From: Aphanomyces cochlioides
Lineage: Eukaryota > Oomycota > Saprolegniomycetes > Saprolegniales > Verrucalvaceae
DNA: 64,000 nt
Direction: 5' to 3'
NCBI GenBank assembly: GCA_019828595.1
Contig: JAHQRK010000007.1
Coordinates: 2,108,001 to 2,172,000, forward strand
The notes beneath the pieces are model-generated. The model had not been told where the DNA came from. It saw only the letters and a program-made list of their open reading frames with translations, and made no database searches. Position numbers and translations under genes: made by a program. The number at the start of each line of letters is the position of its first letter. The first letter of the stretch is position 1. Below are positions 32,307 through 42,400 of the stretch, piece by piece.

Positions 32307-34903
32307 TGTAAATAGTCGTGGTTTGTGAAATATATGAGCCGGATACCTACAGCGAGTGTGAAATGTGAAATTTCACAGTGTGTATAGACGGGATATATTT
32401 CTACTTGAAATTTGTATTGAATGAAAATATCATGATATATATTCGCTTTGTGAAACAGGCATATCCGTAATTTTGTTTGCATTTTGCCCCACAGACGTGA
32501 ACCTGCCTGGAAGTCGACAGGCACAATGAGCTACAACGAAGATGGCACACATCAATGGGAGAATGGCGACGACGTTGTCGAAATGCGTCTCTCGACAAAT
32601 ACACGCTACCAGTACAATACTATTCTGCGGAGATTTCAAAGTTGGCTAGAGATGAACCATCCCGCGTGCGTCGAAAGTGGCAAAATTCGACTGCCTCTCG
32701 ATCCCAGACTCTGCAAACAGTTTTTGTCGTACGAATCTACCGCGGTGGGAAAGAATAGAGCTTCGAAAACAAAGTTCAAGTCGTCTTCAGCCATCAATGG
32801 ATGCAGGAGCGCAATTGCACATCTCTATAAAGAGTCAAAGGTTAAGATGTCCGATGAGATGGCGACTCTGCTTTCTGGTACTCTAATCTATGTTTAATGT
32901 GCTATACTTATGTAGATTTCTCGAGTGGATACAAACGAAAGGTAGCGAAATTGAAAGAGGAAGGAGAAATGCCGATAGGTGAAGGGAAGAATGCAATGAC
33001 AATAGATGGTATTGTTTGCCGCAGATTATATCTAACCTGTCTAAGGCTATTACTTCTTGTCAAGAAAGGCAATCCAGCGAGGAGAGAGCTACAAGGACTA
33101 TCCCAATGCTCATGCCTTCTTGGTGTTTTGCTGGAACCTGGTTGCTCGTTGCGCAACAGTCGGTTCGATCCGATTTGATCATATATCTTGGGAAGGTACT
33201 GTTGACCGCATTGATTACATTTGACATGATGTAGTTGATGCATTGGTGGTTCAATATGCAATGATGAAAAATGACCAAGATGGAAAGAATTGCTCACCTC
33301 GCAGAGTCTTCGCAAATCCGCAAGATCCATTTATTTGTCCCATCTTAAGGTAGCACAGCCACATCACACTGGATTCTATAGTCCCTCGTAGTCTAGCACT
33401 CCTAGTATTTACCCGAGGAGCCCAACGACAAGGTTCCTCGACTCTCATCTTTGGTGAAAATGCAAAAGATCGATTTTCCGCTTGGCTGTCTAAAACATGC
33501 TTGCGCTACCGTGATGAAATGCTTAGTCTAGGAATATCAGCGGAGGAAGTTGGAGCCCATTCTTTCAGAAAAGGCGTAGTGAGTAGTCTCTCCAACAACC
33601 CTGGTGGTCCAGCACATGCGTCAGTGTGTCTACGAGCAGGGTGGTCGCTCGGGCCAGTTCAAGGCCGATACATCTTCTCTGGACCGGGCGGTGACCAGTT
33701 TGTTGGACGAGCGGCAGCAGGCTTGTGTGTTCCTGTTGTCTAATCTAAATGACTGCTAGGATTGAATGTCTACACTAAAATTTTGCAAGTCTCCCACCTC
33801 ATTTTGTGGGGCAAATCCTCAATTTACACGAATGGGAGACGATTTTACCTGGCTACGTGGACTTCTATCCCTCCTCGTTCCGTTCTGCCATACCCTTTAT
33901 GCTTGCATCCTTGGTTCAGCATCAAAACTGGCTGCGAGAGACACTGGATGAGAAGCACCCCTTGTTCTTTTCTCCTGTATGGATATCTGGCCTTTTGCCA
34001 AAGCTAGCTCACCGAGTGGAAGTTGGCTGTTTGTCTAATGAGAAGACCAAAATGAAAGCCACCGGAATTCCTCCTCATGTCATTATATCCGACCAAATTA
34101 GTACGCTCCAGCGACAAATGCGCGATATCAATTCGAGTATGAACGACATGCCATCGTCCGTCGCAGATCTTGTGTTGGCTCGGCTCAACAACATCGAATC
34201 TATCCAACCCCCAGAGGGCTTAGCTCCATCTATAATCGATCAGCTATGCTCGAAAATCGTACATGAGATCCAAAAAATGAATCAGCAAACGCCGACAATT
34301 TGCGTTCTCAACCGGCTGAGCTACCTCCTAGCTCGTCTGAAGTCCAATCTCCATGGTGGTCAAAAGAAAACCAATCTCAAATTGCAAGTGCAACTTGTCC
34401 TAAAGGCAAATTGTTTGATATGTGGAATTTATGGTGGGGTGGCTTACCTGCTCAAAAGCTGCCACCTTTGCGACTTCGGTCGGCAAAAGACTTTTCTCGT
34501 TCGGTCGATCGTGTGAGCTATTCAAAGCTCTCAAAAGTCATGAAAACACTCTTGTCGCACTCGGATGTAGATCCCCTTCATGTCCCGGGCCTCGACAATC
34601 CATCTCGAGCTGCTCTCTTCGTGACGTGCGTCGACCGTCTTGCGAGCGACTTGAACCTTGGGACGAAGAAAGAGCGGAAACTCGACGAAATGATGCACTC
34701 TACAGTGTATGCACTTATTGTGAAGCATGAGGATCGTCGAGGCTAACCATAGCGAGCGCTTTGTGTATCTTCAGTGTCCTTGCCTTCATGCCACGCCCAC
34801 AACCAGAGTCAAAATGCAAGAGGAACAAATTGATTTGCCTCTTTAATTTAGTATTATATATTGAGGGTTTCATGAGGATTTCACAAACCCCTTTATATCT
34901 ATC
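32307..34903 (+). mobile_element. Crypton-like element, copy B (first of a tandem pair)
   Basis: This 2,597-bp element starts at TGTAAATAGT and is followed directly by a second copy that starts with the same word at 34,904. The left terminal part contains GGTTTGTGAAAT (32,320) and the right part its inverse ATTTCACAAACC (about 34,879-34,890), so there is a short inverted repeat near the ends. It carries one multi-exon recombinase gene. It differs from copy C at only a few positions, notably one missing G near 33,779. Confidence 0.8.
32526..34746 (+). CDS. Crypton-like tyrosine recombinase, copy B
   Basis: Reconstructed exons are 32,526-32,877, 32,916-33,008, 33,046-33,195, 33,235-33,349, 33,392 to about 33,727, and a last exon to 34,746, with introns of 37-42 bp. 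The protein starts MSYNEDGTHQWENGDDVVEM. The core-binding part contains TRYQYNTILRRFQSWLEM. Catalytic motifs are WNLVARCATVGSIRFDHI (Arg), AHSFRKGVVSSL (His-x-x-Arg) and AGWSLGPVQGRYIF (Tyr). The C-terminal region has LPPHFVGQI-like sequence (disrupted here), HPLFFSPVWISGLL and CPKGKLFDMWNLWW. A single-base loss near 33,779 relative to copy C shifts the start of the last exon. A second frame change near an A6 run at about 34,274 is shared with copy C. It is probably inactive or needs checking. Confidence 0.7.
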
Positions 34904-37497
34904 TGTAAATAGTCGTGGTTTGTGAAATATATGAGCCGGATACCTACAGCGAGTGTGAAATGTGAAATTTCACAGTGTGTATAGACGGGATATATTTCTA
35001 CTTGAAATTTGTATTGAATGAAAATATCATGATATATATTCGCTTTGTGAAACAGGCATATCCGTAATTTTGTTTGCATTTTGCCCCACAGACGTGAACC
35101 TGCCTGGAAGTCGACAGGCACAATGAGCTACAACGAAGATGGCACACATCAATGGGAGAATGGCGACGACGTTGTCGAAATGCGTCTCTCGACAAATACA
35201 CGCTACCAGTACAATACTATTCTGCGGAGATTTCAAAGTTGGCTAGAGATGAACCATCCCGCGTGCGTCGAAAGTGGCAAAATTCGACTGCCTCTCGATC
35301 CCAGACTCTGCAAACAGTTTTTGTCGTACGAATCTACCGCGGTGGGAAAGAATAGAGCTTCGAAAACAAAGTTCAAGTCGTCTTCAGCCATCAATGGATG
35401 CAGGAGCGCAATTGCACATCTCTATAAAGAGTCAAAGGTTAAGATGTCCGATGAGATGGCGACTCTGCTTTCTGGTACTCTAATCTATGTTTAATGTGCT
35501 ATACTTATGTAGATTTCTCGAGTGGATACAAACGAAAGGTAGCGAAATTGAAAGAGGAAGGAGAAATGCCGATAGGTGAAGGGAAGAATGCAATGACAAT
35601 AGATGGTATTGTTTGCCGCAGATTATATCTAACCTGTCTAAGGCTATTACTTCTTGTCAAGAAAGGCAATCCAGCGAGGAGAGAGCTACAAGGACTATCC
35701 CAATGCTCATGCCTTCTTGGTGTTTTGCTGGAACCTGGTTGCTCGTTGCGCAACAGTCGGTTCGATCCGATTTGATCATATATCTTGGGAAGGTACTGTT
35801 GACCGCATTGATTACATTTGACATGATGTAGTTGATGCATTGGTGGTTCAATATGCAATGATGAAAAATGACCAAGATGGAAAGAATTGCTCACCTCGCA
35901 GAGTCTTCGCAAATCCGCAAGATCCATTTATTTGTCCCATCTTAAGGTAGCACAGCCACATCACACTGGATTCTATAGTCCCTCGTAGTCTAGCACTCCT
36001 AGTATTTACCCGAGGAGCCCAACGACAAGGTTCCTCGACTCTCATCTTTGGTGAAAATGCAAAAGATCGATTTTCCGCTTGGCTGTCTAAAACATGCTTG
36101 CGCTACCGTGATGAAATGCTTAGTCTAGGAATATCAGCGGAGGAAGTTGGAGCCCATTCTTTCAGAAAAGGCGTAGTGAGTAGTCTCTCCAACAACCCTG
36201 GTGGTCCAGCACATGCGTCAGTGTGTCTACGAGCAGGGTGGTCGCTCGGGCCAGTTCAAGGCCGATACATCTTCTCTGGACCGGGCGGTGACCAGTTTGT
36301 TGGACGAGCGGCAGCAGGCTTGTGTGTTCCTGTTGTCTAATCTAAATGACTGCTAGGATTGAATGTCTACACTAAAGATTTTGCAAGTCTCCCACCTCAT
36401 TTTGTGGGGCAAATCCTCAATTTACACGAATGGGAGACGATTTTACCTGGCTACGTGGACTTCTATCCCTCCTCGTTCCGTTCTGCCATACCCTTTATGC
36501 TTGCATCCTTGGTTCAGCATCAAAACTGGCTGCGAGAGACACTGGATGAGAAGCACCCCTTGTTCTTTTCTCCTGTATGGATATCTGGCCTTTTGCCAAA
36601 GCTAGCTCACCGAGTGGAAGTTGGCTGTTTGTCTAATGAGAAGACCAAAATGAAAGCCACCGGAATTCCTCCTCATGTCATTATATCCGACCAAATTAGT
36701 ACGCTCCAGCGACAAATGCGCGATATCAATTCGAGTATGAACGACATGCCATCGTCCGTCGCAGATCTTGTGTTGGCTCGGCTCAACAACATCGAATCTA
36801 TCCAACCCCCAGAGGGCTTAGCTCCATCTATAATCGATCAGCTATGCTCGAAAATCGTACATGAGATCCAAAAAATGAATCAGCAAACGCCGACAATTTG
36901 CGTTCTCAACCGGCTGAGCTACCTCCTAGCTCGTCTGAAGTCCAATCTCCATGGTGGTCAAAAGAAAACCAATCTCAAATTGCAAGTGCAACTTGTCCTA
37001 AAGGCAAATTGTTTGATATGTGGAATTTATGGTGGGGTGGCTTACCTGCTCAAAAGCTGCCACCTTTGCGACTTCGGTCGGCAAAAGACTTTTCTCGTTC
37101 GGTCGATCGTGTGAGCTATTCAAAGCTCTCAAAAGTCATGAAAACACTCTTGTCGCACTCGGATGTAGATCCCCTTCATGTCCCGGGCCTCGACAATCCA
37201 TCTCGAGCTGCTCTCTTCGTGACGTGCGTCGACCGTCTTGCGAGCGACTTGAACCTTGGGACGAAGAAAGAGCGGAAACTCGACGAAATGATGCACTCTA
37301 CAGTGTATGCACTTATTGTGAAGCATGAGGATCGTCGAGGCTAACCATAGCGAGCGCTTTGTGTATCTTCAGTGTCCTTGCCTTCATGCCACGCCCACAA
37401 CCAGAGTCAAAATGCAAGAGGAACAAATTGATTTGCCTCTTTAATTTAGTATTATATATTGAGGGTTTCATGAGGATTTCACAAACCCCTTTATATA
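34904..37497 (+). mobile_element. Crypton-like element, copy C (second of a tandem pair)
   Basis: This 2,594-bp element is head-to-tail with copy B. It starts at TGTAAATAGT (34,904) and is followed by the same 10-bp word at 37,498. The short stretch just before each TGTAAATAGT differs (…TTATATCTATC at the B/C junction, …TTATATA at the right end, …GATATAGA at the left flank). That explains the 3-bp length difference together with the one-base change near 36,379. The near identity means the tandem is very young. Confidence 0.8.
35123..37344 (+). CDS. Crypton-like tyrosine recombinase, copy C
   Basis: The exon structure is as in copy B, shifted by 2,597: 35,123-35,474, 35,513-35,605, 35,643-35,792, 35,832-35,946, 35,989 to about 36,324, last exon to 37,344. 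The last-exon start that is shifted in B is open here (NVYTKDFASLPPHFVGQILN). All four catalytic landmarks (Arg, His-x-x-Arg, Trp, Tyr) are present. One frame change remains near the A6 run at about 36,871 (IVHEIQK then a shifted frame leading to RSQPAELPPSSSEVQ). This could be an indel, a missed intron or a sequence error. Copy C is the most complete version in the window. Confidence 0.75.
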
Positions 37498-37507
37498 TGT
37501 AAATAGT
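37498..37507. other. Right-hand direct repeat TGTAAATAGT of the Crypton pair
   Basis: The same 10 bp occur at 32,307, 34,904 and 37,498, i.e. exactly at the left end, the junction and the right end. This is what strand exchange by a tyrosine recombinase at a short shared core would leave. The site is directly abutted by the pogo element. Confidence 0.7.
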
Positions 37508-37510
37508 ATA

Positions 37511-38745
37511 CAGTGATCCGGGAAATATAAGACCATGGGCGATTCTTCGCTGATTGGTCAATTTCAGCCTCAACATGGACTCCATGTACTGCAATAAATT
37601 GTACCCCTTCAAATTGAATAGTGCAATTTAGAAATGAGTACGAAAATAAGATTGTAAGACTTCATATACTTTGAAACTTGCTAGAGTTTACAAATTACAC
37701 AGTTTGTCATGCAACCGATCCGAAGTCATCGGATTTTTGAAGAAATAGGGAAAACTCTATAATTTTATATTTGCTGCATCCATTTCGAAGATGTCTCAAT
37801 GAAAAGCCGTCGCAATGCAACACGAAATGCACACAGTGTATTGATTCAATGAACTTTTGGCAACGCTTTTCTAAAGCTAGATCTTATTGTTTCGGGAGTG
37901 ATTGCCTCCCAAGCCGCAATCGCCCTTTTAATTGTCGCCATTCGCTTTTCTTTGGCTGTTCGCTGAGTGGTCGTCTCAGCAAGCCACATTCGGCGCAACA
38001 CACTTTTGAATGGGCCCATCACGCCCACGTCAAGAGGTTGCAATACAGATGTGCAATTCTTGGGGAGAGGACAAAGGTATGAGCTCAGCTCCTCCTCCAC
38101 AATAGAGTAACTTTGATCACTCACATGAGCAGCAAAATTGTCAACAACAAATAGTGTTGGGCCTCGCACTTCATTCTAAATAGTGTAAATATATGTATAG
38201 CTCCGTCTATGTACCTCATAAAATCAGACAAGAAATATTTCCATCCATCAGCGTCCATCCATGCTTTCTTCTGAACAAAATACGCATGGGGTTGAGGATA
38301 ATCTTGGAGTTCATCTTGTTCAATATAACCTCCCTTTTCACCCTTGATGATGAAGAGTATGGGGAGTTTTTATCCTGTAATTAGTGTTAGTAAAAATATA
38401 ATGTTGTGACACTAAATTCTACCGTTACTGGGGGCTGATAGCACCGCTGTCAATCGTGAGGACGACTTCTCACTCGAGTCTAATGAAGTGTCTTGGCCAA
38501 TTTGGGTCCAAAGATAGCGAGGAGGGGTATCGTAGAAGATACCCGTTTCATCTACGTTAATGATATTTTCACTCGTAATGTACCGATAATTGTTCCAGAA
38601 TTCGGAACAGAATTTCTCCTTTAAATCTCGGAGCTTTGTTTGACAACCTGTCATATCTATCTATTGTTAAATTTTATATTATTAAATTTGAGGGTTAGAA
38701 AATGGGGTAGGGTTTGTCGATGGTCTTATATTTCCCGGATCACTG
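37511..38745 (-). mobile_element. Truncated pogo-type DNA transposon with perfect TIRs
   Basis: Positions 37,511-37,536 (CAGTGATCCGGGAAATATAA...) and 38,720-38,745 are perfect inverse copies over 26 bp. Both are flanked by TA (37,509-37,510 and 38,746-38,747), the expected target duplication. The element is only 1,235 bp and contains a minus-strand transposase that lacks its N-terminal DNA-binding half. The perfect ends suggest it has been mobile recently, in trans. Confidence 0.85.
37846..38654 (-). pseudogene. pogo/DDE_1 transposase fragment
   Basis: Minus-strand pieces, in order: 38,654-38,412 (SENIINVDETGIFYDTPPRY, first catalytic Asp), a middle part about 38,350-38,220 (LFIIKGEKGGYIEQDELQDY then DADGWKYFLSDFM), and 38,169-37,846 (PTLFVVDNFAAHVSD with the second Asp, then LPKNCTSVLQPLDVGVMGPF). 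This is the DDE_1 core of pogo/Tigger/jerky transposases. The CENP-B-like N-terminal helix-turn-helix domains are absent because the element begins just 91 bp upstream. The middle junctions do not stay in frame with any intron model I tried (a TAA appears just after the first junction), so it is a pseudogene. Confidence 0.8.
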
Positions 38746-38747
38746 TA

Positions 38748-38970
38748 CTCAAGTTATAATATTGTCTTTTTCACCCAAATTTGTATTTTTTACCAAAATC
38801 GAATTCTATTCCAAATCGATTCGTTCATACTGAAGTCAAGTATAAGTGGAAAGTATGGCAAACGTCCCAAATTAATTACATGTGTGTCTGGGTGTGTTTT
38901 GTGTGAATTAGGTAAATACTCGATTCTGATTGGCTGAGCGATTTGCAGATCGATTTAAAAAATCGATACA
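38748..38970 (-). repeat. Dispersed AT-rich repeat, copy 3, interrupted by the satellite
   Basis: Read on the minus strand this has the ordered words of copies 1 and 2: CGATTTAAAAAATCGAT near the array edge, CAGCCAATCAGAATCGAGTA, ACACAAAACACACC, TTACTTGGCTTC-like sequence and GGTAAAAAATACAAATTTGG. It stops at ATACAT, the first bases of the array. After the array, sequence resumes with ATACATTTCGGACCC, where copy 1 (reversed) reads ATACATTTCCAACCC. The array therefore seems to interrupt this repeat. Confidence 0.6.
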
Positions 38971-39107
38971 TCTGCTGCAACTATGATAGAAACATGATCA
39001 ATTTGTATTGGAGTGTGATAGGAAATCTATCACAGATGCCTGAAATCCGTTTTCAATCAATGTTTTTGACTTGATTTCAGTATACAAATCTTAAATGTGC
39101 AAAATTC

Positions 39108-39144
39108 TGAGCAACTGTGATGGAGATTCTATCACAGTTGCTCA
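39108..39144. repeat. Long hairpin in each satellite unit
   Basis: TGAGCAACTGTGAT (39,108-39,121) and ATCACAGTTGCTCA (39,131-39,144) are perfect inverse copies around a 9-base loop. Two more hairpins in the unit use related arms: TGTGATAG/CTATCACA at 39,014-39,034 and TGTGATAGGA/TCCTATCACA at 39,849-39,869. A fourth pair is TTCATGAAT/ATTCATGAA near 39,371. All repeat every 918 bp. Confidence 0.8.
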
Positions 39145-39476
39145 ACAAACGAATATTGGCAGATATCAAGCATCATGCACTCGCATGCTTAATTAAAGCC
39201 TAGCCGACAAATAAAGAAGCCCTGAATCTTTGTTGAACGTCTAGCACAGATATAAGCTATACTAGCTACAACACAACATCACGATTGTTCGCGTGTTATG
39301 CGCCCACTCGCTTAATTATACTGGAAGCATATTCAAATGGCTAAAGCACAAAACACAAAACACTGTAGATTTCATGAATTTCATACGATTCATGAATTAA
39401 AGCACAAGCAATAGTCAAAAGTGATGACGGATTTGATCTCCACACCTTCGCCTCACAACTCATTATCCTATCAAGT

Positions 39477-39496
39477 TTTGACGTTGCAACGTCAAA
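39477..39496. repeat. Perfect 20-bp palindrome in each satellite unit
   Basis: TTTGACGTTGCAACGTCAAA is its own reverse complement. It appears at the same place in every unit (first at 39,477, then every 918 bp). It contains TGACGT, the core of bZIP/CREB-like sites, on both sides. Protein binding is a guess. Confidence 0.8.
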
Positions 39497-42400
39497 GTTT
39501 GAATGATTGTTGCATATTGAGTGTGGGATAATTCAATTGATTATTGCTCTACTGCCTACTGCTCATGAGGTAGTGGAGAGATGCGAGAACTATCACAATT
39601 CGTGTGTGTAAAATGTAATTAGACTGCAGTGCAGGTGTTCAAAGTGTCGATTTGACATTTGAATAGCCCGGTTTGGGGAACGACGAGCAACGCATACCGA
39701 GTACCTCTACGTGTTGAGTGTAATCAAAGGTTTCCTTTTCTGTCTTTCTTGTTAAACTTATCTGTCAATGCTCCACGAGGTTCATGGTCTGTTTTCGTCT
39801 ACCAATTCAATTCATCAGATTAACGTCCAATCATATTGCGTTATATGGTGTGATAGGATTCCTATCACAGTTGCCGTCATTATATACATCTGCTGCAACT
39901 ATGATAGAAACATGATCAATTTGTATTGGAGTGTGATAGGAAATCTATCACAGATGCCTGAAATCCGTTTTCAATCAATGTTTTTGACTTGATTTCAGTA
40001 TACAAATCTTAAATGTGCAAAATTCTGAGCAACTGTGATGGAGATTCTATCACAGTTGCTCAACAAACGAATATTGGCAGATATCAAGCATCATGCACTC
40101 GCATGCTTAATTAAAGCCTAGCCGACAAATAAAGAAGCCCTGAATCTTTGTTGAACGTCTAGCACAGATATAAGCTATACTAGCTACAACACAACATCAC
40201 GATTGTTCGCGTGTTATGCGCCCACTCGCTTAATTATACTGGAAGCATATTCAAATGGCTAAAGCACAAAACACAAAACACTGTAGATTTCATGAATTTC
40301 ATACGATTCATGAATTAAAGCACAAGCAATAGTCAAAAGTGATGACGGATTTGATCTCCACACCTTCGCCTCACAACTCATTATCCTATCAAGTTTTGAC
40401 GTTGCAACGTCAAAGTTTGAATGATTGTTGCATATTGAGTGTGGGATAATTCAATTGATTATTGCTCTACTGCCTACTGCTCATGAGGTAGTGGAGAGAT
40501 GCGAGAACTATCACAATTCGTGTGTGTAAAATGTAATTAGACTGCAGTGCAGGTGTTCAAAGTGTCGATTTGACATTTGAATAGCCCGGTTTGGGGAACG
40601 ACGAGCAACGCATACCGAGTACCTCTACGTGTTGAGTGTAATCAAAGGTTTCCTTTTCTGTCTTTCTTGTTAAACTTATCTGTCAATGCTCCACGAGGTT
40701 CATGGTCTGTTTTCGTCTACCAATTCAATTCATCAGATTAACGTCCAATCATATTGCGTTATATGGTGTGATAGGATTCCTATCACAGTTGCCGTCATTA
40801 TATACATCTGCTGCAACTATGATAGAAACATGATCAATTTGTATTGGAGTGTGATAGGAAATCTATCACAGATGCCTGAAATCCGTTTTCAATCAATGTT
40901 TTTGACTTGATTTCAGTATACAAATCTTAAATGTGCAAAATTCTGAGCAACTGTGATGGAGATTCTATCACAGTTGCTCAACAAACGAATATTGGCAGAT
41001 ATCAAGCATCATGCACTCGCATGCTTAATTAAAGCCTAGCCGACAAATAAAGAAGCCCTGAATCTTTGTTGAACGTCTAGCACAGATATAAGCTATACTA
41101 GCTACAACACAACATCACGATTGTTCGCGTGTTATGCGCCCACTCGCTTAATTATACTGGAAGCATATTCAAATGGCTAAAGCACAAAACACAAAACACT
41201 GTAGATTTCATGAATTTCATACGATTCATGAATTAAAGCACAAGCAATAGTCAAAAGTGATGACGGATTTGATCTCCACACCTTCGCCTCACAACTCATT
41301 ATCCTATCAAGTTTTGACGTTGCAACGTCAAAGTTTGAATGATTGTTGCATATTGAGTGTGGGATAATTCAATTGATTATTGCTCTACTGCCTACTGCTC
41401 ATGAGGTAGTGGAGAGATGCGAGAACTATCACAATTCGTGTGTGTAAAATGTAATTAGACTGCAGTGCAGGTGTTCAAAGTGTCGATTTGACATTTGAAT
41501 AGCCCGGTTTGGGGAACGACGAGCAACGCATACCGAGTACCTCTACGTGTTGAGTGTAATCAAAGGTTTCCTTTTCTGTCTTTCTTGTTAAACTTATCTG
41601 TCAATGCTCCACGAGGTTCATGGTCTGTTTTCGTCTACCAATTCAATTCATCAGATTAACGTCCAATCATATTGCGTTATATGGTGTGATAGGATTCCTA
41701 TCACAGTTGCCGTCATTATATACATCTGCTGCAACTATGATAGAAACATGATCAATTTGTATTGGAGTGTGATAGGAAATCTATCACAGATGCCTGAAAT
41801 CCGTTTTCAATCAATGTTTTTGACTTGATTTCAGTATACAAATCTTAAATGTGCAAAATTCTGAGCAACTGTGATGGAGATTCTATCACAGTTGCTCAAC
41901 AAACGAATATTGGCAGATATCAAGCATCATGCACTCGCATGCTTAATTAAAGCCTAGCCGACAAATAAAGAAGCCCTGAATCTTTGTTGAACGTCTAGCA
42001 CAGATATAAGCTATACTAGCTACAACACAACATCACGATTGTTCGCGTGTTATGCGCCCACTCGCTTAATTATACTGGAAGCATATTCAAATGGCTAAAG
42101 CACAAAACACAAAACACTGTAGATTTCATGAATTTCATACGATTCATGAATTAAAGCACAAGCAATAGTCAAAAGTGATGACGGATTTGATCTCCACACC
42201 TTCGCCTCACAACTCATTATCCTATCAAGTTTTGACGTTGCAACGTCAAAGTTTGAATGATTGTTGCATATTGAGTGTGGGATAATTCAATTGATTATTG
42301 CTCTACTGCCTACTGCTCATGAGGTAGTGGAGAGATGCGAGAACTATCACAATTCGTGTGTGTAAAATGTAATTAGACTGCAGTGCAGGTGTTCAAAGTG

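Noticed and set aside
32908..33330. 140-codon minus-strand frame in both Crypton copies
   Set aside because: It is antisense to exons with conserved recombinase motifs and crosses their introns.
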